A stretch of 64,000 bases of DNA from Nocardioides sp. YR527 (GTDB lineage: Bacteria; Actinomycetota; Actinomycetes; Propionibacteriales; Nocardioidaceae), in the NCBI RefSeq assembly GCF_900101045.1, contig NZ_FNFN01000005.1, positions 1 to 64,000 of the forward strand, in the 5' to 3' direction. This document shows, piece by piece, positions 16,958 to 25,870 of the stretch. The translations under genes and the position numbers were made by a program. Positions within the stretch are counted from its first letter, which is position 1. The number at the start of each line of letters is the position of its first letter. The notes under the pieces were generated by a model. It searched no databases, was not told where the DNA came from, and saw only the letters and a list, made by a program, of their open reading frames with translations.

Positions 16958-17806
16958 TCAAGGGTGCGCGGCGACGAAGTCGCGCACCAGCGGAGCGATC
17001 CGCTCGGGATGATCGGCGACCACCCAGTGTGAGCCGGCGACCTCGCGGACCGTCAGGTCCGCGACGTACGGCTGCGGGGCCTCGGTCGCCAGTGCCCGGC
17101 TGACGTAGACGTCACCGACCGGGGCGATGACCTGGACCGGGACGGTGACCGGCCGTGGCTGCGGTCGTCTCATCCGAGCGATGGCGTTGGCGCGGTAGAG
17201 CTCGAGGCCGTTGATCCGGTCGGCCTGGGTGCGGTCGACGGCGGACCCGCCGACGATCCGGTCGAGGACCCCCGAGCGCCAGGCGAGCTCGGGGAGCAAC
17301 GGCGCCTGGAAGAGTCCGATGTAGGTCGACTCGGCGCCCTGCTTGAGGCGCTGGAGGACGCCGCGGGCGGTCCGCGAGGGCGTACGCAGCCACGCGCCGG
17401 TCTGGTCGAGGCTCGGCCCCGAGATCGAGGTGAACGATGCGATCCGCTCGGACGGTACGTTGCCGGCGACGGCCTCCCAGGTCTGGGTCGAGCCCCAGTC
17501 GTGGCCCAGCAGGTGCACCGGCGCCGACGGGCTGACCGCGTCGATGACGGACTGCAGGTCGGCGTTGAGCTGCTCGATCAGATAGCCCTCGCGTGTCGCC
17601 GGCGCCTGCGAGCTGCCGTGGCCGCGTACGTCGTAGGTCACCATCCGCAGCTCGCTGCCGAGGATCCTCACCAGCGGGAGCCAGACGCTGGCGTTGTCGG
17701 GGTAGCCGTGGACGCAGACCAGCGTCGGGCGGGTGTCGTCGGGAGACCCGAAGTCGGTGACGGCCAGTGCGAGCCCGTCGGTGGTCGCCACACGGAGGGT
17801 GCTCAT
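16958..17806 (-). CDS. Alpha/beta hydrolase (epoxide-hydrolase-like)
   Basis: A 282-aa alpha/beta-fold hydrolase. The oxyanion region is VCVHGYPDNASVW (~residues 31-43). The nucleophile elbow is LLGHDWGSTQTW (~residue 100), so the nucleophile is Asp as in epoxide hydrolases and haloalkane dehalogenases rather than Ser. The catalytic His is in VAGSHWVVADHPE near the C-terminus. The -10 box lies 6 bases before the ATG, so the mRNA is probably leaderless. The substrate is unknown. Confidence 0.87.
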   Translation of the reverse strand: MSTLRVATTDGLALAVTDFGSPDDTRPTLVCVHGYPDNASVWLPLVRILGSELRMVTYDVRGHGSSQAPATREGYLIEQLNADLQSVIDAVSPSAPVHLLGHDWGSTQTWEAVAGNVPSERIASFTSISGPSLDQTGAWLRTPSRTARGVLQRLKQGAESTYIGLFQAPLLPELAWRSGVLDRIVGGSAVDRTQADRINGLELYRANAIARMRRPQPRPVTVPVQVIAPVGDVYVSRALATEAPQPYVADLTVREVAGSHWVVADHPERIAPLVRDFVAAHP

Positions 17807-17812
17807 GTGGCG

Positions 17813-17818
17813 AGGCTA
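17813..17818 (-). promoter_or_regulatory. -10 box of leaderless hydrolase transcript
   Basis: TAGCCT on the minus strand, 6 bases before the ATG at 17806. Confidence 0.5.
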
Positions 17819-17856
17819 GTCCGGCTGAGTTAAGGCCGACGTGACACGATTCGCCC

Positions 17857-18621
17857 ATGGACATCAGCTATCCGGTCACGATCGCCGCTGCTCGCACCTG
17901 GTTCAAGCTCGGCGACATCAAGATCAACATGACCGGCGCGGAGCACATCCCCGAGTCGGGCGGTGCCCTGCTGGCGGTCAACCACCTCTCCTTCGTCGAC
18001 TACATCATGGCCGGGTTCCCCGGGGCGGAGCGCGGCCGGCTGACCCGGTTCATCGCCAAGAAGGAGGTCTTCGACCACCCCGTCGGCGGCCCGGTGATGC
18101 GCTCGTTCCACCACATCCCGATCGACCGCAGCTACGGCGCGGCCGGGATGAAGAAGGCCGTCGAGTACCTCCAGAACGGTGAGATCGTCGGGATCTTCCC
18201 CGAGGCCACGATCTCGCGCTCGTTCATGATCAAGGACCTCAAGACCGGCACCGTACGCATCGCCGCCGACGCCGGGGTTCCGCTGATCCCCGTCGTGCTG
18301 TGGGGCACCCAGCGGATCATGACCAAGGGTCAGAAGGTCGACCTGTCGCGTCACAAGACGATCGGCATCGAGATCGGCCCGCCGCTGCCGGTGACCGGAG
18401 AGGACCCGGCCGCCGAGACCGCCGCGCTCCAGTCGCAGATGGAAGCCATGCTCGACAGGCTGATCAAGGCACACCCCGCCGACGAGCAGCCCCCGGGCTC
18501 GTGGTGGCTGCCGAAGGCGTACGGCGGCTCGGCGCCCACTCTCGAGGAGGCCGAGGCGATGTACGCCGAGGAGCGCAGGCTTCGCGCTCAGCGGAAGGCC
18601 GCGAAGCGGAAGAAGTCCTGA
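17857..18621 (+). CDS. 1-acylglycerol-3-phosphate O-acyltransferase family protein (PlsC-like)
   Basis: A 254-aa membrane-associated acyltransferase. The catalytic H-x4-D motif is NHLSFVD (~residues 43-49), the glycerol-phosphate pocket has FHHIPIDRS (~residue 87), and FPEATISRS (~residue 113) is the FPEG-type motif. The C-terminus is rich in Lys/Arg (RKAAKRKKS). The family acylates lysophosphatidate to phosphatidate, or related acceptors such as mannosides in actinobacteria. The exact acceptor cannot be read from the sequence. Confidence 0.9.
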   Translation: MDISYPVTIAAARTWFKLGDIKINMTGAEHIPESGGALLAVNHLSFVDYIMAGFPGAERGRLTRFIAKKEVFDHPVGGPVMRSFHHIPIDRSYGAAGMKKAVEYLQNGEIVGIFPEATISRSFMIKDLKTGTVRIAADAGVPLIPVVLWGTQRIMTKGQKVDLSRHKTIGIEIGPPLPVTGEDPAAETAALQSQMEAMLDRLIKAHPADEQPPGSWWLPKAYGGSAPTLEEAEAMYAEERRLRAQRKAAKRKKS

Positions 18622-18628
18622 GCTCGCT

Positions 18629-18913
18629 CTAGGTCGGTGCGCCGGCGGTCATGTGCTCGGCCGTGGTCATCGCGGTGATCGCAACATCGAGGAGCTCGTC
18701 GACGACGTCGTCGTAGCTGTGGGTGTTGCCTGAGAAAGGGCTCAGTCGGGGGTTCTGTCCGGTGGCTCCGATGAGTGCGGAGATGGCCTCGCCGGCCTCT
18801 TCGCTCACCTTCGCAACTCTCCCCCAGAGAACGGCTTCCGCGTCGCGATCGCCCTGGGGCTCATCGAGCCACCGGGACAGATACGCGAGCAGAGCCGGCG
18901 TAGCGTCGGTCAT
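18629..18913 (-). CDS. MazG-like nucleotide pyrophosphohydrolase
   Basis: A 94-aa protein with the all-alpha NTP pyrophosphatase signature: SEEAGEAI (EExxE, ~residues 37-44) and DVVDELLDVAI (ExxD, ~residues 69-79), which bind Mg2+. Single-domain MazG-like enzymes hydrolyse non-canonical or excess NTPs to NMP and pyrophosphate. It is convergent with the acyltransferase gene 7 bases away. A -10 box lies 8 bases before the ATG. Actual substrate unknown. Confidence 0.8.
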   Translation of the reverse strand: MTDATPALLAYLSRWLDEPQGDRDAEAVLWGRVAKVSEEAGEAISALIGATGQNPRLSPFSGNTHSYDDVVDELLDVAITAMTTAEHMTAGAPT

Positions 18914-18921
18914 GCGGTCGG

Positions 18922-18927
18922 AGTCTA
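18922..18927 (-). promoter_or_regulatory. -10 box of probable leaderless MazG-like transcript
   Basis: TAGACT on the minus strand, 8 bases before the ATG at 18913; spacing is slightly longer than in the other cases. Confidence 0.4.
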
Positions 18928-19009
18928 GGGCGGTCCCGGTAATTCGGTCGAGCCTTAGGTTTCCGAGCCTGCGTCATCGCGAGGAACGAGCGATGGCGCA
19001 ACGCGAGGA

Positions 19010-19037
19010 GGTCGAGCGAGCGAAGCGGGTCGAGACC
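19010..19037. repeat. GGTCTCGACCCG-type intergenic repeat
   Basis: Reads GGTCTCGACCCGCTTCGCTC followed by GCTCGACC on the minus strand. Similar GGTCTCGAC...GCTCGACC sequences occur at 62413-62452 and, more weakly, at 11267-11319. All are intergenic. Confidence 0.5.
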
Positions 19038-19053
19038 TACCCTTCGAGCCCAG

Positions 19054-19401
19054 TTACTCAGCGGGCTGGTAGACCCCGAGCCGATTTCCGGACGGGTCGG
19101 TGAAGATGAACCGACGCCCGCCGGGGTAGTCGTAGGGCGCTTCTGTGATCGTGCCGCCGGCCTTCTCGACGGCCACGACAGCTGCCTCGAGGTCGTTCGT
19201 GCGGATCAACGGGAGCGGCGCGACGGGGGTCTCGGAGGCGTACATCCCGCCGTTCTCGTCCTTGCCGTCGGGCCCCGCGATCCCGGCGTACATCCCGCCG
19301 TAGTCGTTGAAGGACCAGCCGAAGGCGGACTCGTAGAAGGTGCGCGAGGTCGGGAGGTCGGTGACCGCGAGCTCGAGGTAGTCGATGTGGAGTGCATTCA
19401 T
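19054..19401 (-). CDS. VOC-superfamily (glyoxalase-fold) protein
   Basis: A 115-aa single vicinal-oxygen-chelate domain with two beta-alpha-beta-beta-beta halves: HIDYLELAVTDLPTSRTFYE at the N-terminus and RRFIFTDPSGNRLGVYQ at the C-terminus. These dimeric proteins include glyoxalases, dioxygenases and antibiotic-binding proteins; nothing here singles one out. I chose ATG 19401 because TAGCGT lies 8 bases before it; ATG 19407 is an in-frame alternative. Confidence 0.85.
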   Translation of the reverse strand: MNALHIDYLELAVTDLPTSRTFYESAFGWSFNDYGGMYAGIAGPDGKDENGGMYASETPVAPLPLIRTNDLEAAVVAVEKAGGTITEAPYDYPGGRRFIFTDPSGNRLGVYQPAE

Positions 19402-19409
19402 GCCCATCG

Positions 19410-19415
19410 ACGCTA
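19410..19415 (-). promoter_or_regulatory. -10 box upstream of the VOC gene
   Basis: TAGCGT on the minus strand, 8 bases before the ATG at 19401; favours that start over ATG 19407. Confidence 0.4.
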
Positions 19416-19439
19416 CTCGCGACCACCGACACTCAGGAC

Positions 19440-20045
19440 TCAGCCGAAGGCGATCTCGAAGCCCTTGCCACGGAAGGAGCCGAGCTTGGTGGCGTCGCGG
19501 AGGTAGGCGAGCGGGCCGTCGGGGTCGAAGTTCCAGCTTCCGCGTGCGGGCAGGAGCTTGGCGCGGCCCTTCATGGTGAGCCAGGCGGTGTCGGGGTGCT
19601 CCTCGATGCCCGGCTGCTCCACGTTGCCCTGCATCGGGAGGCGCGGGGCGATCTGGGTGACATCGTTGAACTTGGCCGTCGCGATCGGGCCGTCGTCGTA
19701 GCTCGCCTCCCAGGTGTGGGTCGCCAGCGGTCCCTTGGTCGACGACCCTCCGCTGAACTTGGCCAGCCCCTTCGGGATCGCCCACAACGTACGGCCGCCG
19801 GCCACGGAGTCGGGGGAGTCCACCCAGATGTCGACGACGCTCACCGCCTTCTTCCCGTTGGAGGCGGTGATCACCCGTGCGGAGAGGAGCTCGTGGTAGG
19901 TCAGCGGGCTCGGCTCGGTGTAGTCGACCAGGGCGACGGCGTAGATGCCCTTCGGATGCTGCTCGTCGACGTCGTGAGCGAGCCGGTAGACCGAGAGCCA
20001 CATCGATCCGTGCATGTTCCAGGGGGCTGGGGGATAGCTGGTCAC
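19440..20045 (-). CDS. Acetoacetate decarboxylase (ADC) family protein
   Basis: A 201-aa ADC-fold protein. GGRTLWAIPKGLAKF (~residues 79-93) contains the lysine at the position of the Schiff-base lysine of acetoacetate decarboxylase. Many actinobacterial members are not acetoacetate decarboxylases but use the same lysine in aldolase-dehydratase or unknown reactions, so the substrate is open. GTG 20045 is taken as start because GGGAGA lies 5 bases before it and no ATG precedes the conserved N-terminus. Confidence 0.75.
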   Translation of the reverse strand: MTSYPPAPWNMHGSMWLSVYRLAHDVDEQHPKGIYAVALVDYTEPSPLTYHELLSARVITASNGKKAVSVVDIWVDSPDSVAGGRTLWAIPKGLAKFSGGSSTKGPLATHTWEASYDDGPIATAKFNDVTQIAPRLPMQGNVEQPGIEEHPDTAWLTMKGRAKLLPARGSWNFDPDGPLAYLRDATKLGSFRGKGFEIAFG

Positions 20046-20150
20046 GTGGGTCTCCCGAATTTCTGTTGTGGTCGTGTCGAAGCGGTCATGCTCGGTTCGA
20101 CGCGTAGGCATGTGGCGATCGTCGCCACGATTTACCCAAGGAGACCAGAG

Positions 20151-20357
20151 ATGACCGACCAGGTGAAGGGCCCCGCCGCCTACTTCCCGTCCATCGAGAA
20201 GAAGTACGGCCGCCCGATCGCGGAGTGGCAGCAGATCATCCGCGAGTGCGGGATCACCAAGCACATGCAGATCGTGGCCCACCTGAAGAGCGAGTACGAC
20301 CTCGGGCACGGTCACGCCAACGCCCTCGTCGCTCACACGCTCGCCGAAGGTCTCTGA
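20151..20357 (+). CDS. DUF4287 domain small protein
   Basis: A 68-aa protein with the DUF4287 pattern: YFPSIEKKYGRPIAEWQQII (from ~residue 11) and KHMQIVAHLKSEYDLGHGHANALVAHTL. Members occur alone or fused to a DUF5655 domain and are widespread in actinobacteria. No function is established. AAGGAG lies 7 bases before the ATG. The gene is divergent from the ADC-family gene. Confidence 0.88.
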   Translation: MTDQVKGPAAYFPSIEKKYGRPIAEWQQIIRECGITKHMQIVAHLKSEYDLGHGHANALVAHTLAEGL

Positions 20358-20415
20358 CCGGGAGCCGACTGGGTACTCCGGGTGCGGCAGTTCGGGCATG
20401 AGGTTGACTTCGTCC

Positions 20416-21258
20416 ATGCGCCCAGGCCCTTTGGAGATCACCGACCTGCTCTGGTCGGACTCAGGGGATCCGGTGCTTCGAGACGAGGCGGCCGAGCTAC
20501 TGCGGTCTCGCGGGCAGAGGAGAGCGGCGCGGATCGTGGCACGGTTGCCCGAGCGAGACGGGGTGCTGGATGTGGCGGCGGTGGATGCCCTCGGGCTGAG
20601 GATCCACCGCGAGTTGCAGCGGTTGGGGGAGGAACTGCAGCTGGGGCGGCGGGTGGCGTCGGTGGTGGGTACGTTGCTTCCCACCGGTGACTCACCGGTG
20701 CGAGTGGTCGACGTGGGCTGCGGGCTCGGGCATGTCCTGCGGTCGATCGCCGCTCACGGGGATCTGCCCGAGCACGTCGAACTGGTCGGGGTCGACCTCA
20801 ACCCCGTGCTCGTCTCCGAGGCCTCGCGACTCGCCACGATCGAGGGCGTCGGCTGCCGGTTCGTCTCCGGCGACGCGTTCGAGCCGGGGGTAGCGGTCGC
20901 GGACGGTGCCCGCACCGTGGTCGTGTCCAGCGGGCTCATGCACCATCTCGCCCCGGATGAGCTGTCCGGGTTCTTCGCCGCCCAGGCGCAGCTGGAGGTC
21001 TTCGCGTTCGCCCACTGGGACATCGCGCCGTGCCTGTGGTCGACCATGGGTGCCTGGATCTTCCATCAGGCGCGGATGCGTGAGCCGATCTCCCGCCACG
21101 ACGGCGTGATGTCCGCACGTCGTGCCCATCCGGCCGAGACGTTGCTGGCGGCAGCGGAGCGAGGCGCGCCCGACTATGCGGTCGAGGTGCGTGAGGGATC
21201 GCGCTGGCACCCACGAGCGCTCGACGTGCTCCGCCCGCTCGTCGGGGTCCGCCGATGA
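20416..21258 (+). CDS. Class I SAM-dependent methyltransferase
   Basis: A protein of about 280 aa (ATG 20416; in-frame ATG 20398 also possible). An N-terminal helical region of ~85 residues precedes the Rossmann-like domain with motif I VVDVGCGLGHVLRSIA (~residue 96) and motif II VELVGVDLNPVL. A GLMHHLAPDEL segment follows. The helical N-terminus suggests a specialised acceptor, but none can be named. The stop overlaps the start of the next gene (ATGA), an integral-membrane protein. Confidence 0.83.
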   Translation: MRPGPLEITDLLWSDSGDPVLRDEAAELLRSRGQRRAARIVARLPERDGVLDVAAVDALGLRIHRELQRLGEELQLGRRVASVVGTLLPTGDSPVRVVDVGCGLGHVLRSIAAHGDLPEHVELVGVDLNPVLVSEASRLATIEGVGCRFVSGDAFEPGVAVADGARTVVVSSGLMHHLAPDELSGFFAAQAQLEVFAFAHWDIAPCLWSTMGAWIFHQARMREPISRHDGVMSARRAHPAETLLAAAERGAPDYAVEVREGSRWHPRALDVLRPLVGVRR

Positions 21259-21752
21259 GCCTGGCTGTTCTCGTCCTGCTGGGTGCTCTCGACGCCGTGT
21301 TCAGCGGGTTCCGCTCCGCGCAGGGTCGTAGCGGAATGGTCGACCACACCCGCGGGGATCGTGAGGGCATGGTGCGCGGCGCCGGCCTGTTCGTTCTGTT
21401 GTCGCTGCCCGCGCTCGCCGCTCTCGCGATCGACCTTCTGCGTAGGGGCGGCGGCATCGACGCGTACGGCTCGGCTGCCGACATCTTTCTCCTGTTCATT
21501 GCCCCGTTCGCAGCGATCGTCCTGCTCGCCCTGGCGACGTACGGACTGCTTCGCTGGGAGCTGAGATACCTCGCCTCCGCGGTCATTCTCGGCCCCTGCA
21601 CGTTCCTGCGTCCGTACGTCGTGAGCGCAGCTGCCGTCGTCGCTGCCGTCATCGCGGGCGAGCCGGGCGTGGCGGTCACCGCGGCTCTCGCTGTCGTCGC
21701 GGTGCTCGCGGTGGAGCCGCTCCTCGACGCCCTCCAACGTCGCAGAACCTGA
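21255..21752 (+). CDS. Small integral-membrane protein of unknown function
   Basis: A 165-aa hydrophobic protein with about four to five TM segments: residues ~2-16, ~43-60, ~75-98, ~105-130 and ~135-155. It overlaps the methyltransferase gene by 4 bases, so the two form an operon. A short cytoplasmic loop contains SAQGRSGMVDHTRGDREG. No known domain recognised. Confidence 0.75.
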   Translation: MSLAVLVLLGALDAVFSGFRSAQGRSGMVDHTRGDREGMVRGAGLFVLLSLPALAALAIDLLRRGGGIDAYGSAADIFLLFIAPFAAIVLLALATYGLLRWELRYLASAVILGPCTFLRPYVVSAAAVVAAVIAGEPGVAVTAALAVVAVLAVEPLLDALQRRRT

Positions 21753-21795
21753 GGCTCCTGCTCTGCTGCCGCCGGCCTCGACGCCGGCCGAAGGA

Positions 21796-22464
21796 TCAGA
21801 GGCGAACGCCGTGGGCTGCCAGCTGATCGCGGAGTGCGGCATGACTGGTGTGGTCGGCCGGCGCGTCGGTGCCCGCCACAGAGGCCTCGGCGTGGGACTC
21901 GAACGTCCAGTGGACGGCGGCCATGCCGATGGATCGGGCGGAGGCGACGTTGATCGCCTTGTCGTCGACGAAGACGATCTCGCGCGGATCGGCGCCGATG
22001 CGGGCGGCAGCGCGTCGGAAGAACTCCGGCTCGGGCTTGGCCACGCCGAGGTCGAAGGAGTAGCAACTCACGTCGAACAGGTCGTCGTAGCCGAGCGTGG
22101 TGCGCATGAACGTGCTGCGGTGCGGGGCCTGGTTGGTGCCGAGGTGCACTCCGTAGCCAGCTGCTCGCACCAGGCGTACGACATCGGCCGACTCGGGGTT
22201 GACCTCGACCCGGTTCCACACGGCGGAGTAGACGTCCTCGACCGGCGCGGTCGCGTCGTACTCCTCCAACAGGTCAGCGAGCATGGCGAGATAGTCGCCG
22301 TCCGCGCCGGCCTGCATCGGAGCCTCCTTCGCCCACGCGGCACGGAGGAACTCCTCGGCCCGGTCCCCGAGGAACGGCTCGGCGGCCGCGTACCAACCTC
22401 CGGGGAGGTGTTGGAGGACACCGTCGGCGTCGAAGATGACGTGGCGTGCTTCTGCTGTTTCCAT
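21796..22464 (-). CDS. HAD-superfamily hydrolase
   Basis: A 222-aa haloacid-dehalogenase-like phosphatase. Motif I is VIFDADGVLQ (~residues 9-18, nucleophile Asp), motif II LGTNQAP (~residue 109), motif III lysine in LGVAKPEPEFF (~residue 147) and motif IV EIVFVDDKAINV (~residue 167). A helical cap (~residues 22-85) is present as in subfamily IA. Closest in style to sugar-phosphate or phosphoglycolate phosphatases; substrate unknown. Convergent with the membrane-protein gene. Confidence 0.88.
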   Translation of the reverse strand: METAEARHVIFDADGVLQHLPGGWYAAAEPFLGDRAEEFLRAAWAKEAPMQAGADGDYLAMLADLLEEYDATAPVEDVYSAVWNRVEVNPESADVVRLVRAAGYGVHLGTNQAPHRSTFMRTTLGYDDLFDVSCYSFDLGVAKPEPEFFRRAAARIGADPREIVFVDDKAINVASARSIGMAAVHWTFESHAEASVAGTDAPADHTSHAALRDQLAAHGVRL

Positions 22465-22555
22465 GCTGCAGGCAGCGTGACATATCCACACGAATGCGCA
22501 CCGCAGGTTCCGGTGAAAATGAGAGAAACCGCTGGTCACCCAGCGGTCTCATCTG

Positions 22556-22628
22556 TGCCCCCGGCAGGAATCGAACCTGCGGCCTACGGTACCGGAAACC
22601 GGCGCTCTATCCCCTGAGCTACGGAGGC
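22556..22628 (-). tRNA. tRNA-Arg (anticodon CCG)
   Basis: The minus strand folds as a complete 73-base tRNA: acceptor GCCTCCG with CGGGGGC, D arm GCTC/GAGC, TTCGAATCC in the T loop region, discriminator A. The anticodon loop is TTCCGGT, giving anticodon CCG for Arg codon CGG. The base pair closing the anticodon stem (27-43) is a C-U mismatch. CCA is not encoded. It lies next to argS, on the opposite strand. Confidence 0.93.
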
Positions 22629-22701
22629 GATGCACTGCGCGAGCAGTGCGAATGGAACCCTACAGGCTGGGACGGATAACGGTGAAACCGACTGGCGCTT
22701 A

Positions 22702-22707
22702 TACGCT
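22702..22707 (+). promoter_or_regulatory. -10 box of leaderless argS transcript
   Basis: TACGCT (within TATACGCT), 7 bases before the GTG at 22715; no ribosome site is present. Confidence 0.55.
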
Positions 22708-22714
22708 GGACCTC

Positions 22715-24379
22715 GTGACTCCTGAGCAGCTTTCCACCGCGGTCGTCGATGTCCTCACCGCGCTCGTCGACGAGGGTGCGATCACCCTTCCCGACGGCGT
22801 TCCGAGCACTGTCACGGTGGAGCGACCCCGGCAGAAGGGGCACGGCGACTACGCCACCAACGTGGCGCTGCAGCTGGCCAAGAAGGCGGGGATGAACCCG
22901 CGTGCGCTGGGGGAGCAGGTCGCCGAGAAGCTGAAGGCGACCGACGGGATCGCGGACGTCGAGATCGCCGGCCCGGGCTTCCTCAACATCTCCGTCGAGG
23001 CCGGCGCCCAGGGCAAGCTGGCGGGCGAGATCGTCGCCGCCGGGAAGGCCTACGGCAGCAACGAGGCCTTCGCCGGCCACAACATCAACCTGGAGTTCGT
23101 CTCGGCGAACCCGACCGGCCCGCTGCACCTCGGTGGTGTCCGCTGGGCCGCGGTCGGGGACGCGCTCGGTCGTGTCCTGGAGGCGTCCGGCGCCGAGGTC
23201 ACCCGGGAGTACTACTTCAACGACCACGGCGGCCAGATCGACCGCTTTGCCCGGAGCCTGCTCGCCTGGGCCCAGGGCCAGCCGGTCCCGGAGGACGGCT
23301 ACGGCGGTGCGTACATCGAGGAGATCGCCAAGCAGGTCCTCGCCAAGGAGCCGAACGCGCTCGAGAGCGACGACCCGCAGGAGGTCTTCCGCTCGATCGG
23401 CGTGGAGCTGATGTTCGCCGAGATCAAGCAGAGCCTGCACGACTTCAACGTCGACTTCGACGTCTACTTCCACGAGGACAACCTCCACAAGTCCGGGGCT
23501 GTGGAGCGCGCCATCGAGAAGCTCCGCGAGCTCGGCAACGTCTACGAGAAGGACGGCGCGATCTGGCTGGCGACCGAGAAGTTCGGTGACGACAAGGACC
23601 GTGTCGTCATCAAGGCCGACGGCAACGGGGCCTACTTCTCCGGCGACCTGGCCTACTACCTCGACAAGCGCGAGCGCGGCTTCGACCGGTGCTTCATCAT
23701 GCTCGGCGCCGACCACCACGGCTACGTCGGCCGGATGATGGCGATGTGCGCCGCCTTCGGCGACACGCCCCACGAGAACCTCGAGATCCTGATCGGTCAG
23801 ATGGTCAACCTCCTCAAGGACGGCCAGCCGATGCGGATGTCGAAGCGTGCCGGCACCGTGGTCACCATCGACGACATCGTCGAGGCGATCGGGGTGGACG
23901 CGGCCCGCTACGCGCTGGCCCGCTACTCCAGCGACTCCAACATCGACATCGACCTCGACCTGTGGGCCAAGGCCGACAGCGCCAACCCGGTCTACTACGT
24001 GCAGTACGTCCACGCGCGCACCTGCCGGATGATGGCCAACGCCGCCGACCTCGGCATGGCGATCGACCTCGACACCTTCGACCCGTCGCTGCTCGTCCAC
24101 GAGCGCGAGGGCGAGCTGCTGCGTGCGCTGGCCGAGCTGCCACGTGTGGTCGCGACCGCCGCCGAGCTGCGCGAGCCGCACCGCGTCGCCCGCTACCTCG
24201 AGGACACCGCCGGGATCTTCCACCGCTGGTACGACGATGACGACTGCCGCATGCTCCCCAAGGGCGACGAGCCGGTGGCGCCCGTCAACCTGGCCCGGCT
24301 GGCGCTCGTCTCCGCCGCCCGCACCGTCTTCGCCAACGGCCTCGGCCTGCTCGGCGTCTCCGCCCCGGAGCGGATGTGA
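22715..24379 (+). CDS. argS: Arginyl-tRNA synthetase
   Basis: A 554-aa class I synthetase that charges tRNA-Arg. The N-terminal Add-1 domain (~residues 1-110) precedes the catalytic core with [12 protein letters not shown] (the HIGH-type signature, ~residue 130) and MRMSKRAGT (KMSKS-type, ~residue 373). The DALR anticodon-binding domain forms the C-terminus and ends VSAPERM. An upstream ATG at 22646 is in frame, but the GTG at 22715 matches the family N-terminus and follows a -10 box by 7 bases. The stop overlaps the lysA start. A tRNA-Arg gene is 86 bases away. Confidence 0.97.
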   Translation: MTPEQLSTAVVDVLTALVDEGAITLPDGVPSTVTVERPRQKGHGDYATNVALQLAKKAGMNPRALGEQVAEKLKATDGIADVEIAGPGFLNISVEAGAQGKLAGEIVAAGKAYGSNEAFAGHNINLEFVSANPTGPLHLGGVRWAAVGDALGRVLEASGAEVTREYYFNDHGGQIDRFARSLLAWAQGQPVPEDGYGGAYIEEIAKQVLAKEPNALESDDPQEVFRSIGVELMFAEIKQSLHDFNVDFDVYFHEDNLHKSGAVERAIEKLRELGNVYEKDGAIWLATEKFGDDKDRVVIKADGNGAYFSGDLAYYLDKRERGFDRCFIMLGADHHGYVGRMMAMCAAFGDTPHENLEILIGQMVNLLKDGQPMRMSKRAGTVVTIDDIVEAIGVDAARYALARYSSDSNIDIDLDLWAKADSANPVYYVQYVHARTCRMMANAADLGMAIDLDTFDPSLLVHEREGELLRALAELPRVVATAAELREPHRVARYLEDTAGIFHRWYDDDDCRMLPKGDEPVAPVNLARLALVSAARTVFANGLGLLGVSAPERM

Positions 24380-25764
24380 GCGGCCACGCCTCGCCGGGCT
24401 CGTTCACCGGCACGTCCCCGGTCTGGCTGAAGACCCCCGACGACGTCAACGCCCTCGTACCCGCGCTGTGGTCGGCGACTGCCGAGAAGGACGCGAGCGG
24501 CGTCCTCACTGTCGGTGGCGTCGCGGTGCCTGACCTGGTCGCGAACATCAACACACCTGCGTACGTCTTGGACGAGGCCGACTTCCGTGAGCGCGCCCGC
24601 GCGTTCCGCGACGCCTTCACGGGCTACGACGTCTACTACGCCGGCAAGGCGTTCCTGTGCACCGAGGTGGCGCGCTGGGTGGCGCAGGAGGGGCTCTGCC
24701 TCGACGTCTGCTCCAACGGCGAGCTCTCGGTCGCGTTGCGTGCCGAGGTGGACCCGGCCAGGATCGGCTACCACGGCAACAACAAGGCCCCGATGGAGCT
24801 GCGCCGGGCGATCGTCGCGGGCGTCGGGCGGATCATCGTCGACTCCTTCCACGAGGTCGAGCGGGTCGCCGAGATCGCCGCCGAGACCGGCATCACCGCC
24901 CGGGTGATGGTGCGGGTGACCGCCGGCGTCGAGGCCCACACCCACGAGTACATCGCCACCGCCCACGAGGACCAGAAGTTCGGCTTCTCGATCTCCTCGG
25001 GCGACGCCTTCGAGGCCGTACGCCGGCTGCTGGACGCTCCGAACGTCGAGATGCGCGGGCTGCACTCCCACATCGGGTCCCAGATCTTCGACTCCTCCGG
25101 GTTCGAGGTCGCCACACGACGGGTGCTGGCGCTGCAGGCCCGGATCCGTGACGAGCTCGGCACCGAGCTGCCCGAGATGGACCTCGGCGGCGGCTTCGGC
25201 ATCGCCTACACGACCCAGGACGACCCCTCGACGCCCAAGGCCCTGGCCGAGGAGCTCACCGCGATCGTCGAGCACGAGTGCCGTGGCTTCGGCCTCGCGG
25301 TGCCGCACCTCTCGATCGAGCCGGGCCGCGCGATCGTCGGGCCCTCGATGTGCACCGTCTACACGGTCGGCACGGTCAAGGAGGTCGCCCTCGACGGCGG
25401 CGTCACCCGCACCTACGTGAGCGTCGACGGCGGGATGAGCGACAACATCCGCACCGCTCTCTACGACGCCGACTACTCCGCGACCCTCGCCGGCCGGTCC
25501 TCGTCCGCCGGGCCCGTGCTCGGCCGGGTCGTCGGCAAGCACTGCGAGGCCGGGGACATCGTGGTCAAGCACGAGTTCCTGCCCGCTGACATCGCCCCCG
25601 GCGACCTGATCGCGGTCCCCGGCACCGGTGCCTACGGCCGCTCGATGGCCTCCAACTACAACCACGCCCTGCGGCCCCCGGTCGTCGCCGTCCGCGACGG
25701 GGAGTCACGTGTCATCGTCCGGCGCGAGACCGAGGACGATCTGTTCGCCACGGATCTGGGCTGA
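24376..25764 (+). CDS. lysA: Diaminopimelate decarboxylase
   Basis: A 462-aa fold-type III PLP enzyme performing the last step of lysine synthesis: meso-diaminopimelate to lysine plus CO2. The PLP lysine is in [10 protein letters not shown] (~residue 93). [10 protein letters not shown] (~residue 232), LGGGFGIAY (~residue 272) and EPGRAIVG (~residue 315) bind PLP phosphate, and [14 protein letters not shown] is near the C-terminus. GTG start overlapping the argS stop by 4 bases shows coupling. The argS-lysA-hom order is conserved in actinobacteria, but here three genes and a palindromic repeat come before hom. Confidence 0.97.
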   Translation: MSGHASPGSFTGTSPVWLKTPDDVNALVPALWSATAEKDASGVLTVGGVAVPDLVANINTPAYVLDEADFRERARAFRDAFTGYDVYYAGKAFLCTEVARWVAQEGLCLDVCSNGELSVALRAEVDPARIGYHGNNKAPMELRRAIVAGVGRIIVDSFHEVERVAEIAAETGITARVMVRVTAGVEAHTHEYIATAHEDQKFGFSISSGDAFEAVRRLLDAPNVEMRGLHSHIGSQIFDSSGFEVATRRVLALQARIRDELGTELPEMDLGGGFGIAYTTQDDPSTPKALAEELTAIVEHECRGFGLAVPHLSIEPGRAIVGPSMCTVYTVGTVKEVALDGGVTRTYVSVDGGMSDNIRTALYDADYSATLAGRSSSAGPVLGRVVGKHCEAGDIVVKHEFLPADIAPGDLIAVPGTGAYGRSMASNYNHALRPPVVAVRDGESRVIVRRETEDDLFATDLG

Positions 25765-25772
25765 TCGGACGT

Positions 25773-25866
25773 GTTCCTTCGTCAAGGTATGCAGACGAAG
25801 GAACACATCCCCCGCTGAGCTCCGCACGGGATGTGAGCGCTGACCTGCATACCTTGACGAAGGAAC
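25773..25866. repeat. Dispersed nested palindromic repeat, copy 2
   Basis: Outer arms at 25773-25794 (begins GTTCCTTCGTCAAGG) and 25845-25866 are perfect 22-bp inverted repeats. Inner arms CACATCCC (25804-25811) and GGGATGTG (25828-25835) form a second stem. It aligns over its length with 1901-1993. It lies between lysA and a convergent gene, 8 bases after the lysA stop. Confidence 0.88.
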
Positions 25867-25870
25867 AGCC

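Noticed and set aside
22619..24223. Long minus-strand frame across argS
   Set aside because: Antisense shadow of argS with biased composition; no conserved motif.
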